Positions 51,633 to 63,368 of a stretch of 64,000 bases of DNA are shown here, in pieces. Below the pieces are notes generated by a model that was not told where the DNA came from, did not search any database, and saw nothing but the letters and a program-made list of their open reading frames with translations. Each line of letters opens with the position of its first letter. Position 1 is the stretch's first letter. This DNA comes from Rhodanobacter sp. GTDB taxonomy: Bacteria; Pseudomonadota; Gammaproteobacteria; Xanthomonadales; Rhodanobacteraceae. Location of the stretch: assembly GCA_004322005.1 (NCBI GenBank), contig SCRF01000126.1, positions 1 to 64,000 of the forward strand, read 5' to 3'. A program made the translations under genes and the position numbers.

Positions 51633-53684
51633 ATGAGTCTTTCGACCTCCATCCTGCTGACGATCGCACTGGCGCCGCTGGTCGGTTGCCTGCTGGCCGG
51701 CTTCCTGGGCAAATTCATTGGCCGAACCGGCGCGCACAGCGTCACCATTCTGGGCGTGGCGATCTCCTGCGCGCTGTCGTTCTACGTGCTGTACCAGCTG
51801 ACCCTGGGTGGTGCCGAGGCCTACAACCAGAACATCTACACCTGGTTCCAGATCGGCCCCTTCAACGCCAGCGTCGGCTTCCTGGTCGACCGGCTGACGG
51901 CGATGATGCTGGTGGTGGTGAGCTTCGTGTCGCTGGTGGTGCATCTGTACACCGTCGGCTACATGAGCGACGACCCGGGCTACAAGCGCTTCTTCAGCTA
52001 CATCTCGCTGTTCACCTTCTCGATGTTCATGCTGGTGATGAGCAACAACTTCATGCAGCTGTTCTTCGGCTGGGAAGCGGTGGGCCTGGTGTCGTACCTG
52101 CTGATCGGCTTCTGGTACAAGCGGCCGAGCGCGATCTTCGCCAACCTGAAGGCATTCCTGGTCAACCGGGTAGGCGATTTCGGCTTCCTGCTGGGCATCG
52201 CGGCGGTGCTGTATTTCCTGCATACGCTGGATTACGCCACCGCGTTCGGTGCCGCGCCCGGTCTGGTCGGCAAGACCCTGCAGATCACTGCCGGCACCCA
52301 TTGGGATGCGGCCACGGTGATCTGCATCCTGCTGTTCATCGGTGCGATGGGCAAGTCGGCGCAGGTGCCGCTGCATGTGTGGCTGCCCGATTCGATGGAA
52401 GGCCCGACGCCGATCTCCGCGCTGATCCATGCGGCCACGATGGTCACCGCCGGCATCTTCATGGTGGCGCGCATGTCGCCGCTGTTCGAGTTGTCGTCGA
52501 CCGCGCTGAGCTTCGTGCTGGTGATCGGCGCCACCACGGCGCTGTTCACCGGCATGATCGGCATCGTGCAGAACGACATCAAGCGGGTGATCGCATATTC
52601 CACGCTGTCGCAGCTGGGCTACATGACGGTGGCGCTGGGCGTGTCGGCCTACAGCGGTGCGGTGTACCACCTGATGACCCATGCGTTCTTCAAGGCGCTG
52701 CTGTTCCTCGGTGCCGGCTCGGTGATCATCGCGATGCACCACGAGCAGGACATGCGTTACATGGGTGGCCTGCGCAAGTACATGCCGGTCACCTGGATCA
52801 CCATGTGGATCGGTTCGCTGGCGCTGTGCGGCGTGCCGTTCTTCGCCGGCTTCTATTCGAAGGACGCGATCATCGAGGCGGTCGGCCTGTCGCACCGCTG
52901 GGGCGCCGGCTACGCCTATTTCTGCGTGATGGCCGGCGTGCTGGTGACCGGACTGTATACGTTCCGTCAGATGTATCTGACCTTCCACGGCAAGGAGCGT
53001 TTCACCGTGGTGGCGTCGCACGGTCATGGCCATGATGACGACCACGCTCACCACGCACCGGGCGTGCTGAGCCATGCGCCGAAGGAATCGCCCTGGGTGG
53101 TCACGGTGCCGCTGGTGCTGCTGGCGATCCCCTCGCTGCTGATCGGCTACGTCACGGTCGGACCGATGCTGTTCGGCAACTGGTTCGGCGGCTCGATCCA
53201 TGTGAACGAGGCGAACAACGTGCTGGCCGAACTCGGCCAGGAATTCCACGGTTCGCTGGCGATGGCGCTGCACGGATTCACCCAGCTGCCGTTCCTGCTG
53301 GTGCTCACCGCGTTTGCGATCAACACCTACATCTACCTGTTCAATCCGGCCATGGCCGACCGGATCAAGAGCGCACTGAAGCCGCTGTGGACGGCGCTCG
53401 ACCGCAAGTACTGGGTCGACGATGTGTACTTCGCGGTATTCGCTCGCGGCGGCGTCATGCTGGGTCGCGGGTTCTGGAAGGCCGGCGATACGGCGCTGAT
53501 CGACGACACGCTGGTCAATGGCTCGGTGAGCGCGATCCAGCGCATCGCCGCGGCCGTGCGTCGCCTGCAATCGGGCTATCTGTATCACTACGCCTTCGCG
53601 ATGATTCTCGGCCTGATCCTGCTGCTTGGCGGGTATTGGCTTACGAGTTCCGGGCTGATGGGTTCCGGGTTTACCGGGCAATAA
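51633..53684 (+). CDS. nuoL: NADH-quinone oxidoreductase subunit L
   Basis: WEAVGLVSYLLIGFWYKRPSA; PTPISALIHAATMVTAGIFMVAR. Confidence 0.97.
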   Translation: MSLSTSILLTIALAPLVGCLLAGFLGKFIGRTGAHSVTILGVAISCALSFYVLYQLTLGGAEAYNQNIYTWFQIGPFNASVGFLVDRLTAMMLVVVSFVSLVVHLYTVGYMSDDPGYKRFFSYISLFTFSMFMLVMSNNFMQLFFGWEAVGLVSYLLIGFWYKRPSAIFANLKAFLVNRVGDFGFLLGIAAVLYFLHTLDYATAFGAAPGLVGKTLQITAGTHWDAATVICILLFIGAMGKSAQVPLHVWLPDSMEGPTPISALIHAATMVTAGIFMVARMSPLFELSSTALSFVLVIGATTALFTGMIGIVQNDIKRVIAYSTLSQLGYMTVALGVSAYSGAVYHLMTHAFFKALLFLGAGSVIIAMHHEQDMRYMGGLRKYMPVTWITMWIGSLALCGVPFFAGFYSKDAIIEAVGLSHRWGAGYAYFCVMAGVLVTGLYTFRQMYLTFHGKERFTVVASHGHGHDDDHAHHAPGVLSHAPKESPWVVTVPLVLLAIPSLLIGYVTVGPMLFGNWFGGSIHVNEANNVLAELGQEFHGSLAMALHGFTQLPFLLVLTAFAINTYIYLFNPAMADRIKSALKPLWTALDRKYWVDDVYFAVFARGGVMLGRGFWKAGDTALIDDTLVNGSVSAIQRIAAAVRRLQSGYLYHYAFAMILGLILLLGGYWLTSSGLMGSGFTGQ

Positions 53685-53698
53685 AGGAAACGGGATCG

Positions 53699-55207
53699 AT
53701 GTTCAATCACTTGCTCAGCCTGCTGATCTGGCTACCCGTCATCGGTGCCGTACCGGTATTGCTTGCCGGTTCGAACCGGCCCGACACGGCGCGCTGGCTG
53801 GCGCTGCTGGTGGCGGTGGCGACCTTCGTGGCCAGCCTGTTTCTGCTGGTCCAGTACCATCCCGACGTCGGCGGCATGCAGCTGACCGAGAGCCACCTGT
53901 GGATCGCCGCGTGGGGCGTTCATTACAGCCTGGCGGTCGACGGCATCTCGGTGGCGCTGATCCTGATGAGCACCTTCGTCGGCATCCTGGTGATTGTCGG
54001 TGCGTGGGAGGTCATCCAGGACAAGCCGCACCAGTACATGGCCGCGATGCTGATGCTGGAAGGCCTGCTGATCGGCGTGTTCTGCGCCACCGATGCGCTG
54101 CTGTTCTACGCGCTGTTCGAGGCGATCCTGATCCCGATGTTCATCCTGATCGGCGTCTGGGGCGGCCCGCGGCGCGTGTATGCGACCTTGAAGTTCTTCA
54201 TCTACACGTTCTTCGGCTCGGTGTTCATGCTGATCGCGCTGCTGTACCTGTATCAGCAGGCCGGCACGTTCGACATGGCCACGCTGGCGGCGTTGCCGCT
54301 CAGCATGAAGGCGCAGACCTGGGTCTTCTTCGCGTTCCTGATCGCGTTCGCGATCAAGGTGCCGATGGTGCCGGTGCATACCTGGCTGCCGGATGCGCAC
54401 GTCGAGGCGCCGACCGGCGGTTCGGTGGTGCTGGCGGCGGTGATGCTGAAGGTCGGCACCTATGGAATGCTGCGCTTCATCCTGCCGATCGTGCCGGATG
54501 CCGGCGGCCATTTCGCCTGGCTGATCATCGTGCTGAGCCTGGTCGCGATCGTCTACATCGGCTATGTCGCGCTGGTGCAGGAGGACATGAAGAAGCTGGT
54601 GGCGTATTCCTCGGTGGCCCACATGGGCTTCGTCACGCTGGGCATCTTCATCGCGTTCCTGCTGGTGCGTGAGCAGGGCAATGTCGAGATGGCGCGGCTG
54701 GGCATGCAGGGCGCGATGGTGCAGATGATCTCGCACGGCTTCGTGTCCGGCGCGATGTTCACCTGCATCGGCGTCATGTACGACCGCCTGCATTCGCGCC
54801 AGATCAAGGATTACGGCGGCGTCATCAATGTGATGCCGTGGTTCGGGTTCTTCTACGTGCTGTTCGCGATGGCCAACGCCGGACTGCCTGGCACCAGCGG
54901 GTTCGTCGGCGAGTTCATGGTGATCCTGGCCAGCTTCACCGCCAATCCGTGGATCGCGCTGTTCGCCGCGTTCACCCTGGTCATCGGCGCGGCCTACACG
55001 CTGTGGATGGTCAAGCGCGTGATGTGGGGCGACATCACCAATCCGCACGTGGCCGAGATGAAGGAGATCAACGGCCGCGAGACGTTCGTGATGATCGCCT
55101 TTGCCGCTGCGGTACTGGCGATCGGCATCTGGCCACAGCCGCTGGTGCACCTGATGGACACCTCGGTGTCGCAGCTGGTGCAACAGCTCGCCATCCACAA
55201 GATTTGA
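53699..55207 (+). CDS. nuoM: NADH-quinone oxidoreductase subunit M
   Basis: FEAILIPMFILIGVWGG; PMVPVHTWLPDAHVEAPTGGSVVLA. Confidence 0.97.
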   Translation: MFNHLLSLLIWLPVIGAVPVLLAGSNRPDTARWLALLVAVATFVASLFLLVQYHPDVGGMQLTESHLWIAAWGVHYSLAVDGISVALILMSTFVGILVIVGAWEVIQDKPHQYMAAMLMLEGLLIGVFCATDALLFYALFEAILIPMFILIGVWGGPRRVYATLKFFIYTFFGSVFMLIALLYLYQQAGTFDMATLAALPLSMKAQTWVFFAFLIAFAIKVPMVPVHTWLPDAHVEAPTGGSVVLAAVMLKVGTYGMLRFILPIVPDAGGHFAWLIIVLSLVAIVYIGYVALVQEDMKKLVAYSSVAHMGFVTLGIFIAFLLVREQGNVEMARLGMQGAMVQMISHGFVSGAMFTCIGVMYDRLHSRQIKDYGGVINVMPWFGFFYVLFAMANAGLPGTSGFVGEFMVILASFTANPWIALFAAFTLVIGAAYTLWMVKRVMWGDITNPHVAEMKEINGRETFVMIAFAAAVLAIGIWPQPLVHLMDTSVSQLVQQLAIHKI

Positions 55208-55219
55208 TCGGGACCGAAC

Positions 55220-56674
55220 ATGCCGAATTTCAATGACATCCTGGTCCTGCTGCCCGAGTTCTATCTGGTGGCGGCGGCATGCGTGCTGTTGCTGGCGGAC
55301 GCCTTCATGACGCCCGAACAGCGCCCGCAGTTGCACTGGATATCGATCGTCGTGCTGCTGGTGGCGATCTATCTGGTAATTGCCGGACAGCCGGCGCAGA
55401 CGGTGACCGCGTTCGGCGGCATGTTCGTGCGCGACGGCGTGGGCGAGATCCTGAAGATCTTTGCGCTGGGCACCACGGCGATGGTGCTCGTCTACGCGCG
55501 GCCCTACCTTGTCGACCGCAAGCTGCCGATCGGCGAGTTCTACACGCTGATGATCTTCGCGGTGATCGGGATCATGCTGCTGGTCTCGGCGGGCAACCTG
55601 GTGACCGTGTACCTGGGGCTGGAGCTGCTTTCGTTGTCGTCCTACGCGCTGGTCGCGCTGAACCGGGACGCGCGCCTGCCTTCCGAAGCGGCGATCAAGT
55701 ATTTCGTGCTGGGCGCACTGGCTTCGGGCATGCTGCTGTACGGCATGTCGATGGTCTACGGCGCCTCCGGCATGGGCGGCACGCCAGGTCTCGGCCTGGC
55801 GCAATTGCATCAGGTGATGGCGTACACCACCGCACCGAAGCTGCTGCTGTTCGGATTGATCTTCATGATCGTGGGCATCGGCTTCAAGCTGGGTGCCGCG
55901 CCGTTCCACATGTGGATTCCCGACGTTTACCAGGGCGCACCGACGCCGGTCACCGCGTTCATCGCCGCGGGCTCCAAACTGGCCGCGTTCGGCATGGCAT
56001 ATCGTCTGCTCGATGCCGGCATGGGCGATCTGGCGCATCAATGGCAGTTGATGCTGGCGGTACTCGCGGTGGCGTCGCTGGCGATCGGCAACCTGGTCGC
56101 GATCGTGCAGACCAACCTCAAGCGCATGCTGGCCTATTCGACCATCTCGCACATGGGCTATCTGCTGCTCGGCCTTTCCGCCGCCGGCCCGGAAGGCTAT
56201 GCCGCCGCGATGTTCTACGCGATCTGCTACGCGCTGATGGGCGTGGCCGCGTTCGGCGTGATGCTGGCACTGACCCGGGCGGGCTTCGAGTGCGAGGAGA
56301 TCGCCGACCTGAAGGGACTCAACCAGAAGTCGCCGTGGATGGCGTTCCTGATGCTGCTGGCGATGTTCTCGCTTGCCGGCGTGCCGCCCCTGTTCGGTTT
56401 CTGGGCCAAGGTGCTGGTGCTGGAGGCGGCGATCCACGCCGGCATGCTGTGGTTGGCAATCGTCGGCATCGTGTTCGCGATCATCGGTCTGTACTACTAC
56501 CTGCACGTGATCAAGGTGATGTACTTCGACCAGCCGGCCGAGGGCAGCGTGCTCGAGGCCAAGCCCGACGTGTCCTTGCGCGTGGTGCTGTCGTTGAATG
56601 CGTTGTCGCTGCTGGCGCTCGGCCTGTACTGGGGGCCGCTGCTGGGCTGGTGCCGGCACGCCTTCGGCCTGTGA
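55220..56674 (+). CDS. nuoN: NADH-quinone oxidoreductase subunit N
   Basis: LGLELLSLSSYALVALNRD; APFHMWIPDVYQGAPTPVTAFIAAGSK. Confidence 0.97.
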   Translation: MPNFNDILVLLPEFYLVAAACVLLLADAFMTPEQRPQLHWISIVVLLVAIYLVIAGQPAQTVTAFGGMFVRDGVGEILKIFALGTTAMVLVYARPYLVDRKLPIGEFYTLMIFAVIGIMLLVSAGNLVTVYLGLELLSLSSYALVALNRDARLPSEAAIKYFVLGALASGMLLYGMSMVYGASGMGGTPGLGLAQLHQVMAYTTAPKLLLFGLIFMIVGIGFKLGAAPFHMWIPDVYQGAPTPVTAFIAAGSKLAAFGMAYRLLDAGMGDLAHQWQLMLAVLAVASLAIGNLVAIVQTNLKRMLAYSTISHMGYLLLGLSAAGPEGYAAAMFYAICYALMGVAAFGVMLALTRAGFECEEIADLKGLNQKSPWMAFLMLLAMFSLAGVPPLFGFWAKVLVLEAAIHAGMLWLAIVGIVFAIIGLYYYLHVIKVMYFDQPAEGSVLEAKPDVSLRVVLSLNALSLLALGLYWGPLLGWCRHAFGL

Positions 56675-56775
56675 AATGCCGGGGATGAACGAGCGCACAT
56701 GATGTCGCTGCCCGCTGCCCCGAGGGGCCGATTGTTGACGTCAGGGAATCTTGCATAACCTGGTTCTCGGCACGT

Positions 56776-56858
56776 GTAGGAGCGCACCCTGTGCGCGAAA
56801 TGCGGAAACAACACGTGGCGGCGCCGTAACGCATTTCGCGCACAGGGTGCGCTCCTAC
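56776..56858. repeat. GTAG-type REP dimer
   Basis: GTAGGAGCGCACCCTGTGCGCGAAATGCG ... CGCATTTCGCGCACAGGGTGCGCTCCTAC. Confidence 0.85.
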
Positions 56859-56884
56859 GGGATGGCGGATTCGCGGTCAGCCGT

Positions 56885-58042
56885 TCACGCCTTGCCATGG
56901 AACAGCTCGCGGCCGATCAGCATGCGGCGGATCTCGTTGGTGCCGGCGCCGATCTCGTACAGCTTGGCGTCGCGCAGCAGGCGCCCGGCCGGGTACTCGT
57001 TGATGTAGCCGTTGCCGCCCAGGGTCTGGATCGCCTCCAGCGCCACCTGCACGGCATTGACCGACGCGTTGAGCAGGCAGGCGGCCGGATCGATGCGCGA
57101 CTTCACGCCATTGTCGAACTGCTGCGCCACCATGTAGGCAAAGCCGCGCGAACTCTGCAGGCGTGTGTACATGTCGGCGATCTTCGCCTGCATCACGCCG
57201 AAGGTGCCGATCGGCGCATTGAATTGCTTGCGCTCGCGCACATAGGGCAGGGCCAGGTCCAGTGCCGCCTGCATCAGCCCGAGCGGGCCGCCGGACAGCA
57301 CCAGCCGTTCGGTGTCCAGGCCGCTCATCAGCACGCGCACGCCCTCGTTGACCTCGCCGACGATGTTCTCCGGCGGAATTTCGCAGTTCTCGAACACCAG
57401 CTCGCAGGTGTTGGAGCCGCGCATGCCGAGCTTGTCCAGCTTCTGCGCGGTGCTGAAACCGGGCATGCCCTTCTCGACGATGAAGGCGGTCATGCAGCGG
57501 CTGCCGGCCGGGCGCGGCGCGGTGCGCATGTAGACCAGCAGCACGTCGGCGTCGGGGCCGTTGGTGATCCACATCTTGTTGCCGTTGGCGACCCACACGT
57601 CGCCTTTTTTCTCGGCCTTGCAGGTCATCGAGCCGACCACGTCGGAGCCGGCACCCGGTTCGCTCATCGCCAGCGCGCCGACGTATTCGCCCGAACACAT
57701 CTTCGGTATGTACTTGCGCCGCTGCGCCTCGTTGCCGTTGTGGAAGATGTTTTGCACGGCGAGGTTGGAGTGCGCGCCGTACGACAGCCCGACCGAACCG
57801 GAGGCGCGCGAGATCTCCTCCATCGCCACCATGTGCGCGAGAAAGCCCATGCCGGTGCCGCCGTACTCGACGGGAATGGTCATGCCGAGCAGACCCATCT
57901 CGCCGAACTTGCGCCACAGGTCGGCCGGGAACAGGTTGTCGCGGTCGATGCGGTCGGCGCGCGGGGCGATCTCCTTTTCCGCGAACGCGTGCACGCTGTC
58001 GCGCAGCAGGTCGATGTCTTCTCCGAGCGGGAACGGACGCAT
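56885..58042 (-). CDS. Isovaleryl-CoA dehydrogenase-like acyl-CoA dehydrogenase
   Basis: [59 protein letters not shown]. Confidence 0.93.
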   Translation of the reverse strand: MRPFPLGEDIDLLRDSVHAFAEKEIAPRADRIDRDNLFPADLWRKFGEMGLLGMTIPVEYGGTGMGFLAHMVAMEEISRASGSVGLSYGAHSNLAVQNIFHNGNEAQRRKYIPKMCSGEYVGALAMSEPGAGSDVVGSMTCKAEKKGDVWVANGNKMWITNGPDADVLLVYMRTAPRPAGSRCMTAFIVEKGMPGFSTAQKLDKLGMRGSNTCELVFENCEIPPENIVGEVNEGVRVLMSGLDTERLVLSGGPLGLMQAALDLALPYVRERKQFNAPIGTFGVMQAKIADMYTRLQSSRGFAYMVAQQFDNGVKSRIDPAACLLNASVNAVQVALEAIQTLGGNGYINEYPAGRLLRDAKLYEIGAGTNEIRRMLIGRELFHGKA

Positions 58043-58111
58043 GCGGTGGAACTCCGGGCGTGATCAATCCGGTTCACATGATAGCGCGACGGGCAACGCC
58101 CGCAGGGGGCG

Positions 58112-58190
58112 GGAGTGAGTGCAGAGGAGTGGGAAACGAGCCGGTGCGGACCACGCCGTTATGCATTTCTCACTCCTCTGCACTCACTCC
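58112..58190. repeat. Long inverted repeat (20-bp perfect arms)
   Basis: GGAGTGAGTGCAGAGGAGTG / CACTCCTCTGCACTCACTCC; right arm overlaps the stop of the FUSC gene. Confidence 0.8.
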
Positions 58191-60352
58191 TGCTTCGCTG
58201 CCGGCAGCTGTGCGGCCAGCGCGACCAGCCGCTCGCACTGGGTCTGCACCAGCGCCAGCTGGGCCAGTACCAGGCGCGCGGTTTCGTCATCGAGGTCCGG
58301 CGGGGCAACCTTTTCAGTGGCGGCGCCGTCGCCGGGCGGCAACCCGTTGCGATGCGCGCCCAGTCTGTCGGCCAGCGCGTCCAGCGTCGCCACGGTGGCG
58401 GCGCCGGCGCGCTCCACGGCGGCCAGCGCGGCGGCCGAACCGATCGCCTGACGGTGCACGCCCAGTGTCGACAGGTGCCCCAGCAGCGCATGCGCCACGG
58501 TCAGGAAACGCAGCAGCAGATCGCTGCCCTGGCGGTGGCGGTCCGGTTCGCGCAGCATGTTGGCCAGCACGCCGCTGAGCGTGGCGTCGGCGTTGTGGGC
58601 GTCGCGGCGGGCGATCCGGTAGGGCAGGTCGTCGCGCCTGCCGCCGGCGTACTGCGGGATGATCCGCGCCAGATAGCGCGCCTCGCTGCGCACGGTGTCG
58701 GCCAGCACGTGATCGAGCCGGCGTCCCTGCCAGTCGGGCAGGATCAGGTAGATCGCCAGCGCGGCGATGACCGCGCCGATCAGCGTGTCCAGCAGCCGCG
58801 GCCAGAGCACCGCGTAGCCGCTGCCGACCTGGTTGACGCAGATCACCACGAACAGCGTGATCGCCGCCGTGGCCAGCGCATAGCGGCGCTGGCGGGCGGC
58901 AAAGAAGACCACCCCGCTGGCGACGATCAGCGGCAGCTGCCACGCCCCCAGCGGCAGGTGCAGCAGCGCCCAGCCCGCCACCAGTCCGGCGACGGTGCCG
59001 GCCACCCGCTGCAGCAGCACGCGGCGGGTCGCGCGGTAACTGGGCTGGCACACGAACAGCGTGGTCAGCAGGATCCAGTAGCCGTGCTGCGGATGCGCCA
59101 GCTGCATGACGCCGTAGCCGGCCAGCAGCGCCAGCGACAAGCGCACCGCATGACGAAAGCGCAGCGAGCGGGTGCTCAGCTGCATGCGGATGCGCGCCAG
59201 TGCCTCGCGCGCCGACTGCGGTGCCGGATTCTGCAATGCCAGCTCGCTGTCGCTGCCGGCCGGGCCGGTTTGTGCGTCGTCGCCGAGCTGCGCATGGATC
59301 GCATCCAGATTGCGCAGCAGCGCATCCAGCGAGCGCCGCAACGCCTCGCCCGGCGGCTGCGGCTGCCGGTACAAGCCCGCGACGGCAAGGTGCACGTCAT
59401 GCAGCGCGGTTGCGGCCGCACCCGCATCGCGGGATCCGGTACGCAGGCGCAGGTCGCGGGCGCGGGCACGGCAGCTGTCCGCCTCCAGTCGCAGCAGGTG
59501 TTCGCAGCGAAACAGCACGTCGCTGTGATAGAACGCCTCGGCCAGCGCCGCGTACGGGTAGTGCGACGAGCTGCCGCGTTCGTGCACGTCCTGCGCCATC
59601 AGGTACAGCCGCAGCAGGGCGGCGGTGCTGCCGCGCGGGCGGCGCGAGCCGATGCGGTCGATCAGCACCAGCCGGGTCGCGTTGAGCGCCTGCACCACGC
59701 GCTCGTTGCGCATCGCCAGGGCCAGTTGCAGCGCGTCGCGATCCAGCCCGCGGATCGGCACGAACAGCGCGGCCTTGGCGTCGAGGTAATCGGCCAGCGC
59801 GTCGAACAGCCGTGCCAGCGCGTGGCGCACCGCCTGCTGCGGCGCCAGCGCGCTCCACAGCAGCGACAGCGCGCCGTACCAGGCCGCGCCGGCCAGCAGC
59901 GGCAGGGTCTGCAGCTGCCATCCCGGCGCCGGCCCGTGGGCCAGGTCCGCGCTGATCATGGTGTACACCGACAGGATCAGTGTGGCCCCGGCCACCGTGG
60001 CGTAGCGGCCGCTGAGCGCGCCCAGCATCACCAGCGCAAAGGTCGCCAGCGGCAAGCCGATCGCGAACAGTGGCGGACGCGGCAGCAGCCACTGCACCGC
60101 CGTCGCCGCGATCGCGAAGCAGGCCAGCGTGACCAGCACGGTCAGCAGGCGATTGCGCCAGTGATCCTCGGTCTCCGCCAGCGCGCAGGCGATCGCGCCC
60201 AGCAGTGCGGGAATCACCAGTTCGCCGCGCCCGGCCAGCAGACCGAACGCCACGATCCCGCCCAGCGCCAGCAGCACGCGCAGGCATTCGGCGAAACGGT
60301 CCGAGCCGCGCAGGCGGCGCCAGAGCAGGGCAGGAGGTGAAAGTGTCGGCAT
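58184..60352 (-). CDS. FUSC family (YccS-like) inner membrane protein
   Basis: HGYWILLTTLFVCQPSYRATRRVLLQRVAGTVAGLVAGW; repeated TM halves. Confidence 0.9.
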   Translation of the reverse strand: MPTLSPPALLWRRLRGSDRFAECLRVLLALGGIVAFGLLAGRGELVIPALLGAIACALAETEDHWRNRLLTVLVTLACFAIAATAVQWLLPRPPLFAIGLPLATFALVMLGALSGRYATVAGATLILSVYTMISADLAHGPAPGWQLQTLPLLAGAAWYGALSLLWSALAPQQAVRHALARLFDALADYLDAKAALFVPIRGLDRDALQLALAMRNERVVQALNATRLVLIDRIGSRRPRGSTAALLRLYLMAQDVHERGSSSHYPYAALAEAFYHSDVLFRCEHLLRLEADSCRARARDLRLRTGSRDAGAAATALHDVHLAVAGLYRQPQPPGEALRRSLDALLRNLDAIHAQLGDDAQTGPAGSDSELALQNPAPQSAREALARIRMQLSTRSLRFRHAVRLSLALLAGYGVMQLAHPQHGYWILLTTLFVCQPSYRATRRVLLQRVAGTVAGLVAGWALLHLPLGAWQLPLIVASGVVFFAARQRRYALATAAITLFVVICVNQVGSGYAVLWPRLLDTLIGAVIAALAIYLILPDWQGRRLDHVLADTVRSEARYLARIIPQYAGGRRDDLPYRIARRDAHNADATLSGVLANMLREPDRHRQGSDLLLRFLTVAHALLGHLSTLGVHRQAIGSAAALAAVERAGAATVATLDALADRLGAHRNGLPPGDGAATEKVAPPDLDDETARLVLAQLALVQTQCERLVALAAQLPAAKQE

Positions 60353-60413
60353 CGGTCCAGCATACGATGGAGGCATCGATGGTGTGTCCCTGGATGGGCA
60401 AAGAATGGGCAAA

Positions 60414-60442
60414 AAAACGCCGGCTGCGGGAGCCGGCGTTTT
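60414..60442. terminator. Putative terminator
   Basis: AAAAAAACGCCGGCTGCGGGAGCCGGCGTTTT. Confidence 0.75.
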
Positions 60443-60465
60443 CAGGCGCAGTCGAATCGCGTCGC

Positions 60466-61587
<1,122 letters not shown>

Positions 61588-61825
61588 GATTCAAGGTGCC
61601 TGACGGCAGCTGCAGATGGATGACGTGACGGGCATGCAATGTCCCGCACGGGATGATGGAAACGCCGGAAACCGATCGCCCCGACAGGTGCCGGGGCGAT
61701 CGATGAAGGCGCGCAGTTTAGTACGTCGCCACGTCCGCGGATGATGCGTCGCAACAAATTGTCGGCGCACGACGGGTGCGCTGGCCGGTGATCCGGCGCG
61801 CGTCGTGGCGAGGCTCAGGCCCGCG

Positions 61826-62182
61826 TCAGAGAAACAGCCAGTGCGCGGGGTGGAAGTGCCAACCGTCGCGATGCGCTTCCCAGCGGGCGTCCGCGTAGCG
61901 ATAGCCCGGCTTCTGCGGCACCCAGTGGCTGGGCACCGGGACAAAGTCGTGGCCATCCCAGCGCCAGTAGCTGTGGGCCCACACATAGCCGCGGCGCAAT
62001 CGCACCGGCTCGACCACAAACGGCGGTGGCGGCCGCGGCGCCACCACATCGTGCAGGTAGTAGCGGTACATCAAGGGATGATGCACGACCGGGGCGCGAT
62101 CGCGTGCGGGCGGCTCGGCGCAGCCGCTGGCGAAGGCGGCGATGCCGACAAGCAGGGCGCCGGCAATGAGGCGGTGGGCCAC
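61826..62182 (-). CDS. Small lipoprotein with WxxGxW-like repeats
   Basis: Lipobox FASGC; RGYVWAHSYWRWDGHDFVPVPSHWV...RWEAHRDGWHFHPAHW. Confidence 0.7.
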   Translation of the reverse strand: MAHRLIAGALLVGIAAFASGCAEPPARDRAPVVHHPLMYRYYLHDVVAPRPPPPFVVEPVRLRRGYVWAHSYWRWDGHDFVPVPSHWVPQKPGYRYADARWEAHRDGWHFHPAHWLFL

Positions 62183-62284
62183 GAGCGGTTGTTCCGTATG
62201 GGAGAAAGTAGCCGGGCAGTTGCCATGGCGCCCCAGTCTAACGCGGCCTCGCGGCTGCGCGATGCATGCCGCCGGTGGCCGGCA

Positions 62285-63094
62285 TCAGGGTGCCGGGGAT
62301 CCCATGCGGCAATTTGGCACATGGCCGCTGGCGCGCGCCTGCTCGAATACCGGCAGCAGCTGCTGCGCCTGCTGTGCCAGCACCTGCGCGCGGTTGCCGG
62401 GGGAAGGATGGGTGGACAGGAATGCCGGCGGCTTGCTGCCGCCCTGCGCGCCCATCTTCTGCCACAGCGTCACCGCCGCGCGCGGATCGAAACCCGCCTT
62501 GGCCATGTAGCGCTGGCCCAGCACGTCCGCCTCGCGCTCCTGCGTGCGCGAGAACGGCAGCAGGATGCCCACCTCCGCGCCCACGCCGAGCGCGGCGGCG
62601 GCATAGCCGGCATTGGTGCCGCGGCTGCCGGCGTAGATCGTGCCGGCAGCCACGGCGGCCTGCGCGGCCATGTTGTCGGACATGCGCTCGGCGCCGTGCC
62701 GCGCCACCACGTGTGACAGCTCATGGCCCAGCACCACCGCCAGCTGGTCCTCGTCGGTGGCCACCTTGAACATGCCCTGGTTCACGCCGATCCGGCCGCC
62801 GGGCAGGGCGAACGCGTTGGCACTCTTGTCGCCGATGATCTGCACTTCCCACTGCTGGGTATTCCACGGCGGCGGCAGTACCGCGATCAGCGCATTGGCG
62901 ACGCAGCTGGCGTAGGCCCGTTCGCGCGGCGCGTCGACGAACTTGCCCTGCTTGCGCATGTCGTTGAAGGCGCTCAGGCCCAGCTGGCTCATCTGGCTGT
63001 CGGACACCATCATCAGCTGCGTGCGTCCGGTCGGCGAGGTGGCGCAGGCGGCCAGCAGGGTGGTCAGTGCGGCGGTCGGCCATACGCGTTTCAT
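62285..63094 (-). CDS. M48 family metalloprotease lipoprotein
   Basis: VLGHELSHVVARHGAERMS (HExxH); signal with LLAAC. Confidence 0.92.
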   Translation of the reverse strand: MKRVWPTAALTTLLAACATSPTGRTQLMMVSDSQMSQLGLSAFNDMRKQGKFVDAPRERAYASCVANALIAVLPPPWNTQQWEVQIIGDKSANAFALPGGRIGVNQGMFKVATDEDQLAVVLGHELSHVVARHGAERMSDNMAAQAAVAAGTIYAGSRGTNAGYAAAALGVGAEVGILLPFSRTQEREADVLGQRYMAKAGFDPRAAVTLWQKMGAQGGSKPPAFLSTHPSPGNRAQVLAQQAQQLLPVFEQARASGHVPNCRMGSPAP

Positions 63095-63368
63095 GGGTCG
63101 ATCCTGCGTGGCAAGGTCAGCGGAGCATAGCCGCCAGCGGCGCCGTCTGACGAGAGTGGGCGGGCAGGCACCGCGTGCTGGCGGGCTTGTTGCCGGTCCG
63201 ATCCTTCCGCCTCAGACCCGGGAACACGACACACGCAGAATATCCACATTCAGCTGCCACATCGTCCGAAAACACGATATGCTGCAATGCAATATAACGA
63301 CGTCTGCCGGCACGCGCGTTGGGGTGTGCCGGGTTCGAGCGTTTACCCCGATCCTGCGGAGCCATGCC

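Noticed and set aside
51594-53681. 695-aa minus-strand ORF opposite nuoL
   Set aside because: Same antisense low-complexity pattern; nuoL on the plus strand is unambiguous
53732-56698. 988-aa minus-strand ORF opposite nuoM/nuoN
   Set aside because: His/Gln/Arg-rich antisense translation of strongly conserved genes; a high-GC artefact
58115-60340. 741-aa plus-strand ORF opposite the FUSC gene
   Set aside because: Gln/Arg-rich artefact with no domain logic; the minus-strand membrane protein is convincing
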